Origin: Euborellia annulipes
Taxonomy: Eukaryota > Arthropoda > Insecta > Dermaptera > Anisolabididae
NCBI GenBank assembly: GCA_023213315.1
Contig: JAKCPI010001756.1
Span: 1 to 64,000 of the forward strand
Length of the DNA stretch: 64,000 nt
Direction of reading: 5' to 3'
The position numbers and the translations under genes were made by a program. Numbering within the stretch: the first letter of the stretch is position 1; the number at the start of each line of letters is the position of its first letter. This document shows positions 30,086 through 41,469 of the stretch, in pieces. The notes under the pieces were generated by a model. That model made no database searches. It had not been told where the DNA came from and saw only the letters and a list, made by a program, of their open reading frames with translations.

Positions 30086-30584
30086 TCGTTTCAATTCATC
30101 TCTCAATAATCATTTGTAGTTGCAGAATTTTATTCTCTTTCTCTCAATTATTCATTTACGTCCTAAATGATTGCGTTTATGAAGTGTTTTTTTTTTTTTC
30201 ACATCACTTTAATATTAAATGACCTTTTAGAATAATTCCTCTCTTATCTCACGAAAAATTTTTATAAAGTGTTAATATATACTTTTTTTGATTAGATAAA
30301 ATAAAAAAATTACATTAATATATTTATTAATTAATAAATAATCTAACTATTTATTGGCCTCTTTTTTTATTTTTTATTACTTAATCGTTGGATTGAAAGA
30401 AATTTTCTACCGTTATTAAATAATTAATACAAATATTTAAATTTTTTTTTTTTTTTAGGATAAGATGACTCCATCACTTTTCTCACACATATCACAGTCT
30501 TATAATGTTTATTACACAGGTGTAGATTGTGAATGTCAGAACAAAAAAACATATACCATTATAATTCAATGTGTTGAGGTTAAT

Positions 30585-30985
30585 AGAAAATTATCATATT
30601 AGATAACATAGATTTTTATTGCAGATTCTATTCCCTGCCATTTTTCTGATTAAAATGATATGCAACACTTGTATATTGATTTGTTGTAATTTAGTTTAAA
30701 TAATATTTTTTGAATTGAGGTGGACGGTCCGCCATTTTTTTTTCGTCGAATTTAAATTGAAATTCGACTTTTTCATTATTAGAATTATATTCTTTGTTTA
30801 TTGTTGTGATCTTATTAAAAAAAAAATGGCGGACTGTCCACTTCAATTCAAAAAACATTTTTTAAACTAAATTACAACAAATCAATATACAAGTGTTGCA
30901 TATCATTTTAATCAGAAAAATGGCAGGGAATAGAATCTGCAATAAAAATCTAAGTTATTTAATATAGATAATTTTCTATTTTCCG
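30585..30985. mobile_element. Foldback element (ATGATATGCAACACTTGTATATTG family), copy 1
   Basis: The left arm 'agaaaattatc..ttctattccctgccatttttctgattaaaatgatatgcaacacttgtatattgatttgttgtaatttagttt..ttttgaattgaggtggacggtccgccat' is matched by an inverted right arm 'atggcggactgtccacttcaattcaaaaaacat...cagaaaaatggcagggaatagaa'. Arms ~160 bp; the centre contains 'cgtcgaatttaaattgaaattcgac', itself a hairpin. Confidence 0.9.
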
Positions 30986-31760
30986 TTTTATTATTAGAAT
31001 TATATTCTTTGCTTATTGTTGTGATCTTATTAAAAAAAAAAAAAAAAATATGGCGGACCTCTTCAAAAATGAATATTCATTGAATTAGAATGTTGTATGT
31101 ATTGTTTTCACTTCCATAATCCCTGATGTCTTTATTTTTAGAGATATACGTGACGTCAGATCATACTTAGAGTCTTAGAGTATTATTATGAAATTTAAAA
31201 CCTAGTTTTTTTTTTATTCCTTAATTTTCATAATAGATAGTTTAACTGTGTCTTATTAAATTATTTAAACCGTCCAGCTAGTTTGTTTGAAATTCCCTTT
31301 ATTCGATTGTCACCTCTCCAAAGAGTATTTAGGTTCTTGAAAGTGGGAGTGTTTAAGCCCTTTGGCAAGTTTACGCTCACACACATTCATCGCTCTAAGA
31401 CCCAAAGGGCGATCTGACGTCACGTCTCTCTCTCTCTCTCAAGACAAACACATCCTGCTTGAAGGGATTATGGCTCCAAAAACAATACGATTAAATGTAA
31501 AAACAAAAATTCAATGAATAAAGGTTAAGAAAAAATTATCTATATTAGATAACATATTTTTTATTACATATTCTAATTTCTGCCATTTTTCTGATTAAAA
31601 TGATATGCAACACTTGTATATTGATTTGTTGTAATTTAGTTTAAAAAATGTTTTTTGAATTGAGGTGGTCAGACCGCCATTTTTTTTTTTTTTCAATAAG
31701 ATCACAACAATAAACAAAGAATATATTTCTAATAATGAAGTTGTCGAATTACTTTAAATT
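30986..31760. mobile_element. Larger foldback sharing the same arms
   Basis: Arms: 'gaatattcattgaattagaatgttgtatgtattgttttcacttccataatccctg...acgtgacgtcagatc' (31068-31165), inverted at about 31405-31520 ('gatctgacgtcacgt..gaagggattatggctccaaaaacaatac..caatgaata'). A further copy of the ATGATATGCAACACTTG arm lies at 31575-31730. The centre (31170-31400) is AT-rich with a (TC)n run. Nested or composite foldback; no coding frame. Confidence 0.7.
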
Positions 31761-32039
31761 GAAATTAAAAAATAGATTAAAATAATAGAAAAAGAAATTT
31801 CAACTGGTGATAGAATAATTTTTTTTGTTTTTCATAAATGAATGAATTTTAAATATTATTTGAATTTAAGGGAATTTTATAGACAAGACTTTTTAAAATA
31901 TTTACGGGATTTAATAGAGAAAAAATATTTTTTCTTATTATAATAACCAAATTTAATTATTATTTATCCTAATTAAATCTTTTATTTATTTTAATTATTA
32001 AAATTCAATTTTAATTAATTATATTCATTGTTTATTCTT

Positions 32040-32215
32040 ATTCTTCTTGTATTATTAAAAAAATTGGAGGATTTCGCTTTTTCACTTCAATTTAAAAGGA
32101 CGATTTTTTAATAAATTGCAACAAATTAAAATATAAGTGTGACATATCATTTTAATCAGAAAAATGGCAGGAATTAGAATATAAAATAAAAACTATATGT
32201 TATCTAAAAGAAAAT
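32040..32215 (-). repeat. Diverged single arm of the same foldback family
   Basis: 'ttcaatttaaaaggacgattttttaataaattgcaacaaattaaaatataagtgtgacatatcattttaatcagaaaaatggcaggaattagaat' corresponds to the right arm at 30840-30940 with many substitutions. Confidence 0.75.
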
Positions 32216-32700
32216 AAATAGTTCATCATAGTTTTAGCAATTATCACATGTTATTTATATTCTTATTCAAAAGGAAACAGAGAGCAAATGTTAATCAGAA
32301 GAGAAACACTTGGCTAGTTAGTCTTACAAAGAACACTAGTCCCCTCTCTCTTTTCTATTCACTCGCTGACTCTCTTTGATATGCTCTATACAATAAATAA
32401 TTCTTCTTCTTCTTCTTCTTGGCCGTTTTCAATTCACGTCTTGTAAATATATAACATGGCCGTCGCCGCCGCCGCTGCCTCTAAGAAATAATTCAATGGA
32501 GGGATGATGACTCATACATACGTTACAGGTTAAAATGATTTAAGATTCTATTCACTTGTTAGACAGTCTATTGTGTCTGCGTGTGCTTTGGAATATTTGT
32601 TTACAATTTAAAAGATGTTTTTAAATTTTTAAAATTTTTTTGTTGGCCAAAATCAGGATTATAATATAAAAAAAATAAAGCGTTGACTCAGGTTGAAATG
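32216..32700. other. Apparently single-copy stretch with a CTT repeat and short GCC-rich ORF
   Basis: (CTT)n at 32400-32420 is followed by 'aacATGGCCGTCGCC' opening an 11-codon ORF (MAVAAAAASKK, 32456-32491). This is short and contains no splice donor, so it is not called as a gene. The rest is AT-rich. Confidence 0.3.
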
Positions 32701-32704
32701 TTAT

Positions 32705-33620
32705 AATTAATTAAAAACACTAGATGATATGTTTTCATATATTTATTAGTAGCTATAAATCAGTGTCAAGTATAATATCTAAAGACTAACTTTTGAAATA
32801 TATATATATATATCCAATATTAAAACATATAACTTAGTGTTTTTTTTATTTGTATTTTTTTATATAATTCCAAAACTAGAGAAATATGGAATTTATTTAA
32901 ATATAAATGTTGCTCTTAGTTGAAGTATGGTTTAATTAGGAAAATTAAAACTAAAAACACTAGGTGATATATTTCAATATTGGTAAAATATTTTGATAAT
33001 TAGTTTTCACAAGTTAATACTCGTGAAGATGACATCGAAATACGTACCAAGTATTTATATTAATAAATTATATATTACACATATCACCTAGTCTTTTAAA
33101 CATTGTTTTTTGTTTGTTTGTCTAATGAATAACTTCAAAACTAGAGTAATAGAGAAAAAAGGGAATAAATGTTGGTGCCAGTTAAAGTATGGTTTCAATA
33201 GGAAAATTAAAACTAAAAACACATGGTGATATGTTTCAATATTGGTGAAAATATTTTGACACTTAGTTTTCAGAAGTATTACTTCTGAAGATGACATCGT
33301 AATACGTACCAAGTATTTATACTGATAAATCTTATATTAAAACATATCACCTAGTCTTTTAAACATTTTTTTTTAATGAATAACTCCAAAACTAGAGTAA
33401 TAGAGAAAAATGGAAAAATTTAAATATCGGTTCCTGTTAAAGTAAGGTTTCAATAGGAAAATTAAAGCTAAAAACACTAGATGATATGATTCACCACTTG
33501 TTTTGACAGTTTGTTTTCAGAAGTAATACTACTGAAGGTGACACATTAAGTATCGAAATACGTAGCAAGTTTTTATACTGATATTGAAACATATCACCTT
33601 GTGTTTTTAGTTTTAATTTA
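32705..33620. repeat. Tandem array of ~255-bp units, each a small TIR element
   Basis: Four units begin near 32713, 32955, 33213 and 33470 with AAAACACTAGRTGATATG and each ends with inverted CATATCACCTAGTcTTTTA (or a variant), followed by a linker 'aataactccaaaactagagtaatagagaaaaatgg..gttaaagtatggtttcaataggaaaattaaaac'. Thus TIR element plus linker is the tandem unit. Each TIR interior has 'cttctgaagatgacatcg.aatacgta', which resembles a hammerhead core but lacks a stem II. A diverged further unit lies at 33740-33830. Confidence 0.85.
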
Positions 33621-33849
33621 TCTACTATGCTTTAATATTTTTTTTTTTTTTATAATATTGAATTAAGACTACTGTAGTACACCTATAAAATCTGAGTTGA
33701 TGTTTTCAGGAAAAGCTTAAATACAATTAATACACTTGGTTATATGTTTCAAGTTGCGGATGATGACACTAAAGTGTTTTAATGTATTAATTCTCAATTA
33801 ATAAACATCTATAAACATATAACCGAGTATATTATTTCATTTTTATTTT

Positions 33850-34351
33850 ATAAAATTTTTCACCTAAAGCTGAAAATTTAAAATTTTTTTTTATATACTT
33901 GTTAGGTTAACGACTTGTTTTATCTGATGTGGCCACGTCTTTGTTTTTAATTTTGTCCTACAAAGCAGTGGCGAACGAAATTTTTTATTATTATTATTTT
34001 TTTTTTTTTACAGACCATATCATTTGATTGCTGATAACAGATAATAATATTCTCTCTCTATCTCTGTCTCCAATTATTTCGGCCAATTAATAGTTCGATT
34101 AATTAATAGGCTATACAGGGAGGGCGCGCGCGCACTTCCTTTTCTTTCCTCTCTAATGATCAGCCCTCGGGCTTGCTTTTCTTTCACTTATCAGCTTTCT
34201 GATCTCTATGAATCATTAATACCAAAAAAGAAATAACAATACTCTATTATTTTGTTTCAATTTAAGGCGGAACAGGACCGCATGTTTTTCCCGATAAGAT
34301 GGCGTTGTGTGTCATAAAAAGTATGCCCAAAAAATCAAGTAATTCAAAAAT
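33850..34351. other. AT-rich stretch, no genes
   Basis: Contains (GC)n at 34123-34132 in 'gggcgcgcgcgcac' and T-runs at 33990-34010. Nothing recognisable. Confidence 0.4.
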
Positions 34352-34690
34352 TTGCCAAGAGATGTCAGACTGGTAGCTAATAATATTTAATGCATTTGGT
34401 TGATTTTCATTGATCTTTTGACAATAAATACTTTATAAATGTTATTATATATTATGTATCTTTTATAAAAGCATAAAAATATATAAATATAGGCCATTAG
34501 GGGATCGGCTGTTAGACTAGTCTGCCATCTTTTGCAAGAATGCTGAACTAATTTGACAGTTGAATTTCAAATAAATCATCTAAGCTTATTTTAAAAATTT
34601 CTTAATTAATATGTGATTAATAATAACAATAAATTCATTTTTAAATTTAAAAAAAAATTAAAGATTATTGGGAGAGATTGTTTTTTTGTA
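34352..34690 (-). repeat. Partner of the ~330-bp repeat at 3660-3995
   Basis: Reverse complement of 3660-3995 from 'tgccaagagatgtcagactggtagctaataatatttaatgcatttggttgattttcattgatc' to 'aaagattattgggagagattg'. It abuts the 3' palindrome of an R1 copy. Confidence 0.8.
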
Positions 34691-34704
34691 TTTGCTTGAT
34701 AACA

Positions 34705-35360
34705 AAAAAATCTGGTGTGCTGCGCAGCACACAACTTTCTCTTACCTTCGGTAATCGAAAGTTGTGTACTGTGCTTGTCACACCAGATTTTTTGTGTCGA
34801 CATATATTTAGTTCCCGACAGTACGGAACATATGAATTCAGATGTAAAATTTATAAGTATGGGAAAATATTTATATTTTGTTACCATGGCAACCATTTCT
34901 CCTATCTTCCCTATGAAATACAAGAGTAAAGTGGTCTTCAGAAGATTTCAATCACAAAATAAGAATATACATTTTAAAGAGCATCTAAAAAATAATTGAT
35001 TTTTGAATTTTAAAAAAATCGTTGGAGCAAATTTTGAGAAAATCGAAAAAAACTGAAAAAGTACATCAGTAAAGTACTAGTACTCTTTGGCCGAGTTTGA
35101 TTAAAAGCTTATTTTTCCGGTCCCGGAGGGTGTTTAACTTAAATATAAAATTTCAACCTCGTAGCTCAATTCCTTCATGCTTAAAATTGAACACACACAC
35201 ACACACACAGACAGACCATGTCGCGAAAACCACTTTTTTGGATTCAGGGGACCTCAAAACGTGTATATCCATCAAAATCTCGACATCGAATTTTTGACAT
35301 GAATCCAATACTTTCTCTCTATATATATATTACATATATACATAGGTAAGAGAAAGTAAA
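34705..35360 (-). repeat. R1 copy, antisense (left half of a head-to-head pair)
   Basis: Complete antisense R1: 3' palindrome at 34709-34792, 'gttcccgacagtacggaacatatgaattcagatg', 'ccatggcaaccatttctcctatcttccc', 'caagagtaaagtggtcttcagaagatttc', the 'agtactagtactctttggcc' block, a short (CA)n at 35191-35209, and the 5' hairpin at 35315-35358. It forms a large inverted repeat with 35485-36183, with only ~120 bp between the 5' ends. Confidence 0.92.
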
Positions 35361-35484
35361 AATTAATTACGATAATTTTTTTAATTTAAAATCTTCAAAA
35401 ATTATAGTAAATATTGTAATATTTGTAATAAATATTGGTGGGTTTGAACCCCCCCCCTGGCTACGCCTATGCCAGAAGTAAACA

Positions 35485-35652
35485 TTTTTTTACTTTCTCT
35501 TACCTATGTATATATGTAATATATATATAGAGAGAAAGTATTGGATTCATGTCAAAAATTCGATGTCGAGATTTTGATGGATCTTCACGTTTTGAGGTCC
35601 CCTGAATCCAAAAAAGTGGTTTCGCGACATGGTCTGTCTGTGGTGTGGGTGG

Positions 35653-35683
<31 letters not shown>

Positions 35684-36183
35684 GGTGGGTGTGTGTTCAA
35701 TTTTAAGCATGAAGGAATTGAGCTAGGAGGTTGAAATTTTATATTTAAGTTAAACACCCCCGGGACCGGAAAAATAAGCTTTTAATCAAACTCGGCCAAA
35801 GAGTACTAGTACTTTACTGATGTACTTTTTCAGTTTTTTTCGATTTTCTCAAAATTTGCTCAACGATTTTTTTAAAATTCAAAAATCAATTATTTTTTAG
35901 ATGCTCTTTAAAATGTATATTCTCATTTTGCGATTGAAATCTTCTGAAGACCACTTTACTCTTGTATTTCATAGGGAAGGATAGGAGAAATGGTTGCCAT
36001 GGTAACAAAATATAAATATTTTCCCATACTTATAAATTTTACATCTGAATTCAAATGTTCCGTACTGTCGGGAACTAAATATATTTCGACACAAAAAATC
36101 TGGTGTGACAAGCACAGAACACAACTTTCGATTACCGAAGGTAAGAGAAAGTTGTGTGCTGTGCGCCATCACACCAGATTTTT
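35485..36183 (+). repeat. R1 copy (right half of a head-to-head pair)
   Basis: Complete sense R1 with 5' hairpin (35491-35540), a (GT)n/(GGT)n variant array at 35640-35692, all middle blocks and the 3' palindrome (36098-36181). It shares subfamily-specific changes with the antisense partner (e.g. 'acaccccc gggaccgga..aagcttttaatcaaa'), so the two halves are more similar to each other than to other copies. The ORFs on either strand are shadows of the repeat. Confidence 0.92.
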
Positions 36184-36189
36184 TTCTTT

Positions 36190-36734
36190 GTAGGCCCTGA
36201 AGATTTTTCCCTATAAAAACAAAGGGGGGGGGGGTTCAAAGGGGCGAAGTCTTTAATTTCAGTTGATTTTATTGGTATTTGATTAAATTAAAGTACCATA
36301 GAAGGTTCATCTTTAATATTACTTTTTCTTCATCAATTTTATGTTTGAATAAATATTTATTTGCAATCGTCATTAGGCTTTATTTTCTTTCTTTCTTTCT
36401 TTCTTTCGACGATGAGTAAATAAGAAGAAAAGATTCTCGTTAAGAGATAAAAAAAATAACCCTTTTTTATTTCCTTTTCTTTTTTTTTTTAATGATAAAC
36501 AAAATAATTAGAAATAAGAAGAAAAGGATTCGGTGATGACGTGGGTTGATTGACATTAAATCCCCTTCTCAATCACTGGAGACATACCTCTTAATTATTG
36601 CTACTGTGGATTGTTTATGCTGATTGAAATAAATTTAATCGTAGTCAATAAATCTCTCTCATTTTACCCTCTTGAGGGGGTTTATTTCTTATCACAGTAA
36701 ATAAATTTTAAAAATAAATTTACCCTCTTAAAAT
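36190..36734. other. AT-rich stretch with G-run and TTTC repeat
   Basis: G-tract at 36222-36233, (TTTC)n at 36382-36406. No gene. Confidence 0.4.
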
Positions 36735-37025
36735 TCTCTATACATTGAAAAAAACCCCATCTAAATCCGTTAAGTAGTTTCGGAGTAAATTAAATGGGTT
36801 ATAAAGAATAAAAGTTCAATTTAAATCTCACAATTATTATTCGATAATTAATAATATAAAATATTTTGAAATTTTAAGATTTTATAAATTTATATAATTA
36901 ATTATAGAATAATAATTGTGAGATTTAAATTGAACTTTTATTGTTTATAACCCATTTAATTTACTCCGAAACTACTTAACGGATTTTCATGGTTTTTTTT
37001 TTCAATATATAGAGAATTTTATGAG
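36735..37025. mobile_element. 290-bp palindromic element (AAATCTCACAATTATT family)
   Basis: 'attctctatacattgaaaaaaaccccatctaaatccgttaagtagtttcggagtaaatt..gggttataaagaataaaagttcaatttaaatctcacaattatt' is mirrored by its reverse complement ending at 37025. The arms are ~120 bp with an AT-rich centre. Single arms of this family occur at 38620-38715, 46740-46990, 47630-47700, 48115-48210 and 54590-54690. Confidence 0.9.
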
Positions 37026-37884
37026 GGTGATTTTAGATTAATTAAGTTAGATGCTATATCCACATATACTTTGATTTTTTACTTTAAATAAAATAAAATT
37101 TCACCTCTATATCCCAAAGGACTTACTTTAAAATAAGTTATTATTAAATAGACAAAGTCTCACCTTATAACCCATGAACTGCGAAACTACTGGACTGATT
37201 TTTTAATAGGAAATTTCGGCGTGGTTTTAGGCTATCATTTAATAAATAAATTTAATTAACTACATGCTTAGAGGCACCATTCCTCGGTAACGAATTTAAC
37301 TACACTAACAATAAGATTAAAAAATTAGAAGTTCTTGAATGAAAAATAATAAATTTCCTCTTTTTATTATTTTACCGATTTCTTGACCCTTCTATTTAAA
37401 CTAATTGAAATTAGGGGAGCGCAAACCCCCCCACTGACTAGTCGCACGGCATTTTTTTCGCCCATTGTTCAATCGAAAGATCAAGATCACGTATCTAATA
37501 TGTATGTATATAAATATTTTGAAATTTCTCAGCTCACTATTAATTATGAAAAGGAGAAGAAGGGAGTGTCATTGGAGCGGCTGTTTTTATTTTTCTCTGA
37601 TTGCATCCATCATCATCTCTCTCTCTGATACAAATCAGGATTAATTAATTGTTACGTTGCTTGCTTGCTATTATTTATCATCAACGACGACTTGAAAGTT
37701 AATTTGATTCTTTTTTTTTTGCGCAAGAGAAAGCCGATTAATCTTCCCCACCCTCCTCAGAAACCGAATATTTTATTGGATAAATTTAAATGCGTTTTTA
37801 TATACCTATATTGAAATATATCATCTAGTGTTGTTTTTTTTTTTTTAATTTACCATGTTTCTAATTATCAGTTTTTTATCAAAT
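37026..37884. other. AT-rich stretch, no genes
   Basis: Further diverged 'aaactactggactgattttttaatagg' phrases (37190). A half-element 'atatatcatctagtgttg' lies at 37815. The open frame at 37383-37628 has no recognisable domain. Confidence 0.4.
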
Positions 37885-38068
37885 AATTGTTAACTAGCTG
37901 AACTCTGAATTGTTAACTAGCAGAACTCAGAATTGTTAACTAGCAGAACTCAGAATTGTTAACTAGCTAAACTCAGAATTGTTAACTAGCTGAACTCAGA
38001 ATTGTTAACTAGCTAAACTCAGAATTGTTAACTAGCTAAACTCAGAATTGTTAACTAGCTGAACTCAC
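37885..38068. repeat. 23-bp minisatellite, eight units
   Basis: Unit AATTGTTAACTAGCTGAACTCAG; starts every 23 bp from 37885 to 38046, with CTG/CAG/CTA variants. The core GTTAACTAG(C) is self-complementary around GTTAAC. It is similar in style (short unit, TTAACT-containing) to the 26-bp array at 13858 but not the same sequence. Confidence 0.95.
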
Positions 38069-38825
38069 CTTCCGTCTATAGATCCATTTTATTAGTTGAC
38101 TTGATGCGTTAACCGCTTTAGGTTTTGGTTTTTCCTCAAAGCATGCCTTTTTACTTTCTCTTACCCTATATTACTTCTATAAAAAATTATTTAATTAAAA
38201 TATAAAGTATCAATATGAAAAAAAAAACTACCGTTTGTTGGTTGGCCATACGTCCCGTGGTCCTTAGGAATCGAACTCATTCAAGTTCTGGGACATCAGT
38301 GTATATTAAAATTTATTATTCAAATATATAAAAATATTTAATTAATTTTGATTCTGATAACAGAGAAGTGTCAAAATGTATTAAAAAATGTTATTCTTGT
38401 TAACTTATAACTTTTTATTTATTAAAATTCTCTAAATAGCTTCAGTATTCGAAAATGGTTTTAAAAAAAAACTTATAACATAGTGTTTTTTACTTTTCAA
38501 TTTTGAGTTATTAAAGTTATTTACAATCACTAAATTTTATTTTTTATGTTTTTAATATGTTTTTAAATTGAAATATAATTTTAAGGCAAAATTTTTAAAA
38601 TTCATTAAAAATTAAAAAAAACCCCATAAAAATTCGTTGAGTAGTTTCGGAGTAAATTGCGTTATGAAAGAAAAAAAAAAAAAAAAAAAAAAATTGAAAT
38701 TAAATCTCACAATTTTTACTTTCTCGTTTTTCCTATAATTAATCATATAAATATATTAAATTTTAATACTTCTCTATATATTACTATAAATATTTATATC
38801 AAAAATTTGATTTAAAGTTTTTAAT

Positions 38826-39025
38826 GGAAATACACGTTTGATACTGCCTGTTTGGGAACAAAATATCTCAAGAACGAAAAGAGCTAGGAGGTTGAAATTT
38901 TATATTTAAGTTACTTAACCCCCTTGGATCTATTTTAGCTCTTACTATCGTAAATTCTGTGTTGTGACACACAACTTTCGATTACTAAATGTTGTGTGCT
39001 GTGCGATTAGACACCCCAGATTTTT
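38826..39025 (+). repeat. Decayed R1 copy
   Basis: 'acacgtttgatactgcctgtttgggaacaaaatatctcaagaacgaaaagagctaggaggttgaaattttatatttaag' then directly the 3' palindrome remnant (TGACACACAACTTTCGATTACT ... TGTTGTGTGCTGTGCGATTAGACACC). The middle ~300 bp are missing. Confidence 0.75.
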
Positions 39026-39374
39026 TTTATAATGTTAAGATCTAACTTACAAAAAAAAAAAATGATATATTTTTTTGACACCCTTGCCCTAATTTGAGAA
39101 AGATATAATTTATTGTTTACCTCTTGCATAAATCTTGCTTTGTTTTCAAAGTGAGTGGGTGGATAGAGAATGAGAGAGATCTCTATCATCTCTCTCTCTC
39201 TATTTTGTCATTCATTAAAACATTTTGTTTCAACTATAAACATTTATAAATGATCTAGTCTTGTTTTTTTTTTTAATAAATAATGACTAGCTGCGGCGCC
39301 CGGTTACGGCTTCTGTTCTGTCAAAGTAGGGTTGTGATTGTTATGATTTATTCTTTTGGAGATAAAAATGTTTA

Positions 39375-39600
39375 TTTTTACTTTCTTTTACCTATATAGA
39401 GAGATAGTATTGGATTCAAGTTCAAATATCCCAAGAACGAAAATAGCTAGGATGTTGAAATTTTATATTTAAGTTATAAATTATAAAATACAGTCCACTA
39501 ATACCCCATGGAACGTGACACGAAGCTTTTGAACAAAATCGGCCAAAGAGTACTAGTACTTTACTGATTCACTTGTTTTTTGATTTTCTCAAAATTCCCT
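39375..39600 (+). repeat. R1 copy, 5' part (interrupted)
   Basis: R1 from the 5' hairpin to 'tttttgattttctcaaaattc', then broken. The continuation ('aacagattttgtttaatattcaaaaatcaa') resumes at about 40430, so 39600-40430 is inserted material. Confidence 0.8.
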
Positions 39601-40430
39601 CTAACGTATCTATCAGGTCGCGAACTCACCGTCAGAGCGCACGACACACGCTAGGAGAGTTGACCGGAAACGCCTTGATGTGTATCGCGAGTGCTTCCGG
39701 ACTCGCTCGTGGCTGTCCGGACTTTCGCAGTCGGCCGACACCCCTTTTTTGGTTTATACATCCCTAGCTACATCTACCCCTCTTTGGTTAAATGCCCTTT
39801 CGTGCTGATCAACCCCTGGTTGATGTCTTTGTGCTAGATCACTCCATCTGAGTCTCGGCTTACTCAAATTCATCATCTACACATGTGTTTTCATTTTAAT
39901 ATTATTTCCACAAATCATTTTTCACGCATCCTTTTTTTTTTCATCCACCCAAACCAGCGTGGCCATTATTTGGACCTTTTATTTTGAAAGTGGTGTAAGT
40001 CCATTTTTTTTTTTTTAAATGAGATATCACATAATTTATGATTAAATTAATTTAAATTTTTTATGTATAACTAGCTAGTGGTAAATTTCTTAAAAAATTC
40101 CCATGTTTTGTACAATTGAAAATTCGTCGGTAAATAGATTTGTTAATAAACATATATGTTAACCTTTCATTTTCTCGAAACAATAAAAAAATGGACTTGC
40201 ACCACTTTCAAAATAAACGGTCCTTTTATTTTATACATCAAGAAGTGTAATTTTATTTCTGTAATTAAAAGTAGTTATTTATTTTTGTTAAAATACGGTG
40301 TACTTCATTATCCCGTTTTCCGAGGAGTAAAATACAGTCCACTAATACTATCCTTCCTACATCCCTTGCTTGGAGTAAATATAAAATACAGGCTACTAAC
40401 ACCACTCTTCCTACATCTCTTTCAAGTTCT
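39600..40430. other. Material inserted in an R1 copy
   Basis: Two parts. 39600-39900 is unusually GC-rich for the window ('cggaaacgccttgatgtgtatcgcgagtgcttccggactcgctcgtggctgtccggac'), with a short open frame 39573-39767 that starts in R1 and has no known domain. 39968-40235 is a foldback with arms 'ggaccttttattttgaaagtggtgtaagtccatttttt' and 'aaaaaatggacttgcaccactttcaaaataaacggtcc'. 'taaaatacagtccactaata' occurs at 39483 and again at 40330. The origin of the GC-rich part is unknown. Confidence 0.5.
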
Positions 40431-41002
40431 AACAGATTTTGTTTAATATTCAAAAATCAATAAATGCTCTCTAAAGTGTATATTCTCATTTTGCCATTGA
40501 AATCTTTTGAAGCACACTTTACTCTTGTACATCATAGGAAAGAAGCCATGGTAACAAAATATAAATATTTTCCCATGTTTATAAAATTTACATCTTGAAT
40601 TCTAATAGCCTATAATAGGTCTATTCTCTAAAAACAAACGTTAAAATTTAAAATCAACAAGTGAGTGTTAAAAAGTAATGTAAAAACAATCAGCGTTAAA
40701 AAAATAATGCAAAGTTTTAACAGCGACGTTAACATGTTGCTTTTATTTCAAAACTATCAAAATCCTTACTTTTTAGTTTAAGGACGTCATGTTTATTTTA
40801 AATAAGACGTTAAAATATTAAAGACACTCTAGAAATGGCATTAATTTTTAACACTATTTACGAAATGTTAACGCTTTGGCTTTAAAGTTTTTGCTTAGAG
40901 AATAGATCTGAAATTAAATATATTTCGACACAAAAAATCTGGTGTGACAAGTCGACTTTCAAGTACCGAAGCTTGCGTGACCAGTAACACCAGATTTTTT
41001 AA
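40430..41002 (+). repeat. R1 copy, 3' part with a nested TIR element
   Basis: R1 continues from 40430 to 'acatcttgaattctaata' (40610) and resumes with 'aaattaaatatatttcgacacaaaaaatctggtgtgacaag' (40911-41002, 3' palindrome shortened). Between them (40617-40909) is a 290-bp relative of the element at 25656 with ends AGGTCTATTCTCTA and TAGAGAATAGATCT. Confidence 0.8.
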
Positions 41003-41344
41003 TTTAGAGCCAACGATTCAAAAATACTGGTGGTGGAAGGCATTAGACCACACAACCAATTAGACTCTTAATAATAAATGGCCTTTTGACATTTTCTAAA
41101 AAAGAATAAATTTCCATCTAGACAAGCAAGCAACTCTTCTTTAATTATTTCTCTAGAAGCAAAAGAGAGAAGAGAGAGAGAGAGAGGGACTCTAGAGGGA
41201 CATAGATCTCAATTGAGATGATTTGTTCGCATTGCCAAGTGTCAAGAGATTTCCCCGTTTTATTTATTTATTTCTCTAACTCCTAACAAGTCTACAAACG
41301 AGTAATTTTTTTTTTTTTTTTTTTTTTTGTAAATAAATCATAGG

Positions 41345-41442
41345 GTTAAACATCTGGCGTGACTGCTCGCACTGCACACAACTTTCTCGTACCTTCGTTA
41401 ATAATTAAAAGTCGTGTTCTGTGCTTGTCACACCACTTTATT
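41345..41442. repeat. R1 3' palindrome alone
   Basis: 'catctggcgtgactgctcgcactgcacacaactttctcgtaccttcg...gtcgtgttctgtgcttgtcacacca'. A solitary hairpin without the rest of R1, slightly diverged. Confidence 0.75.
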
Positions 41443-41469
41443 TTGACGTGACAACGTCTTACAAATTAT

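Noticed and set aside
32456..32491. Small ORF MAVAAAAASKK with good start context
   Set aside because: Eleven codons of GCC repeat with an immediate stop and no donor site. It could be a leader peptide but there is no supporting evidence.
34606..36193. Several 60-105-codon frames on both strands
   Set aside because: All lie in the two R1 halves, and equivalent frames are broken in other copies. There is no conservation as protein.
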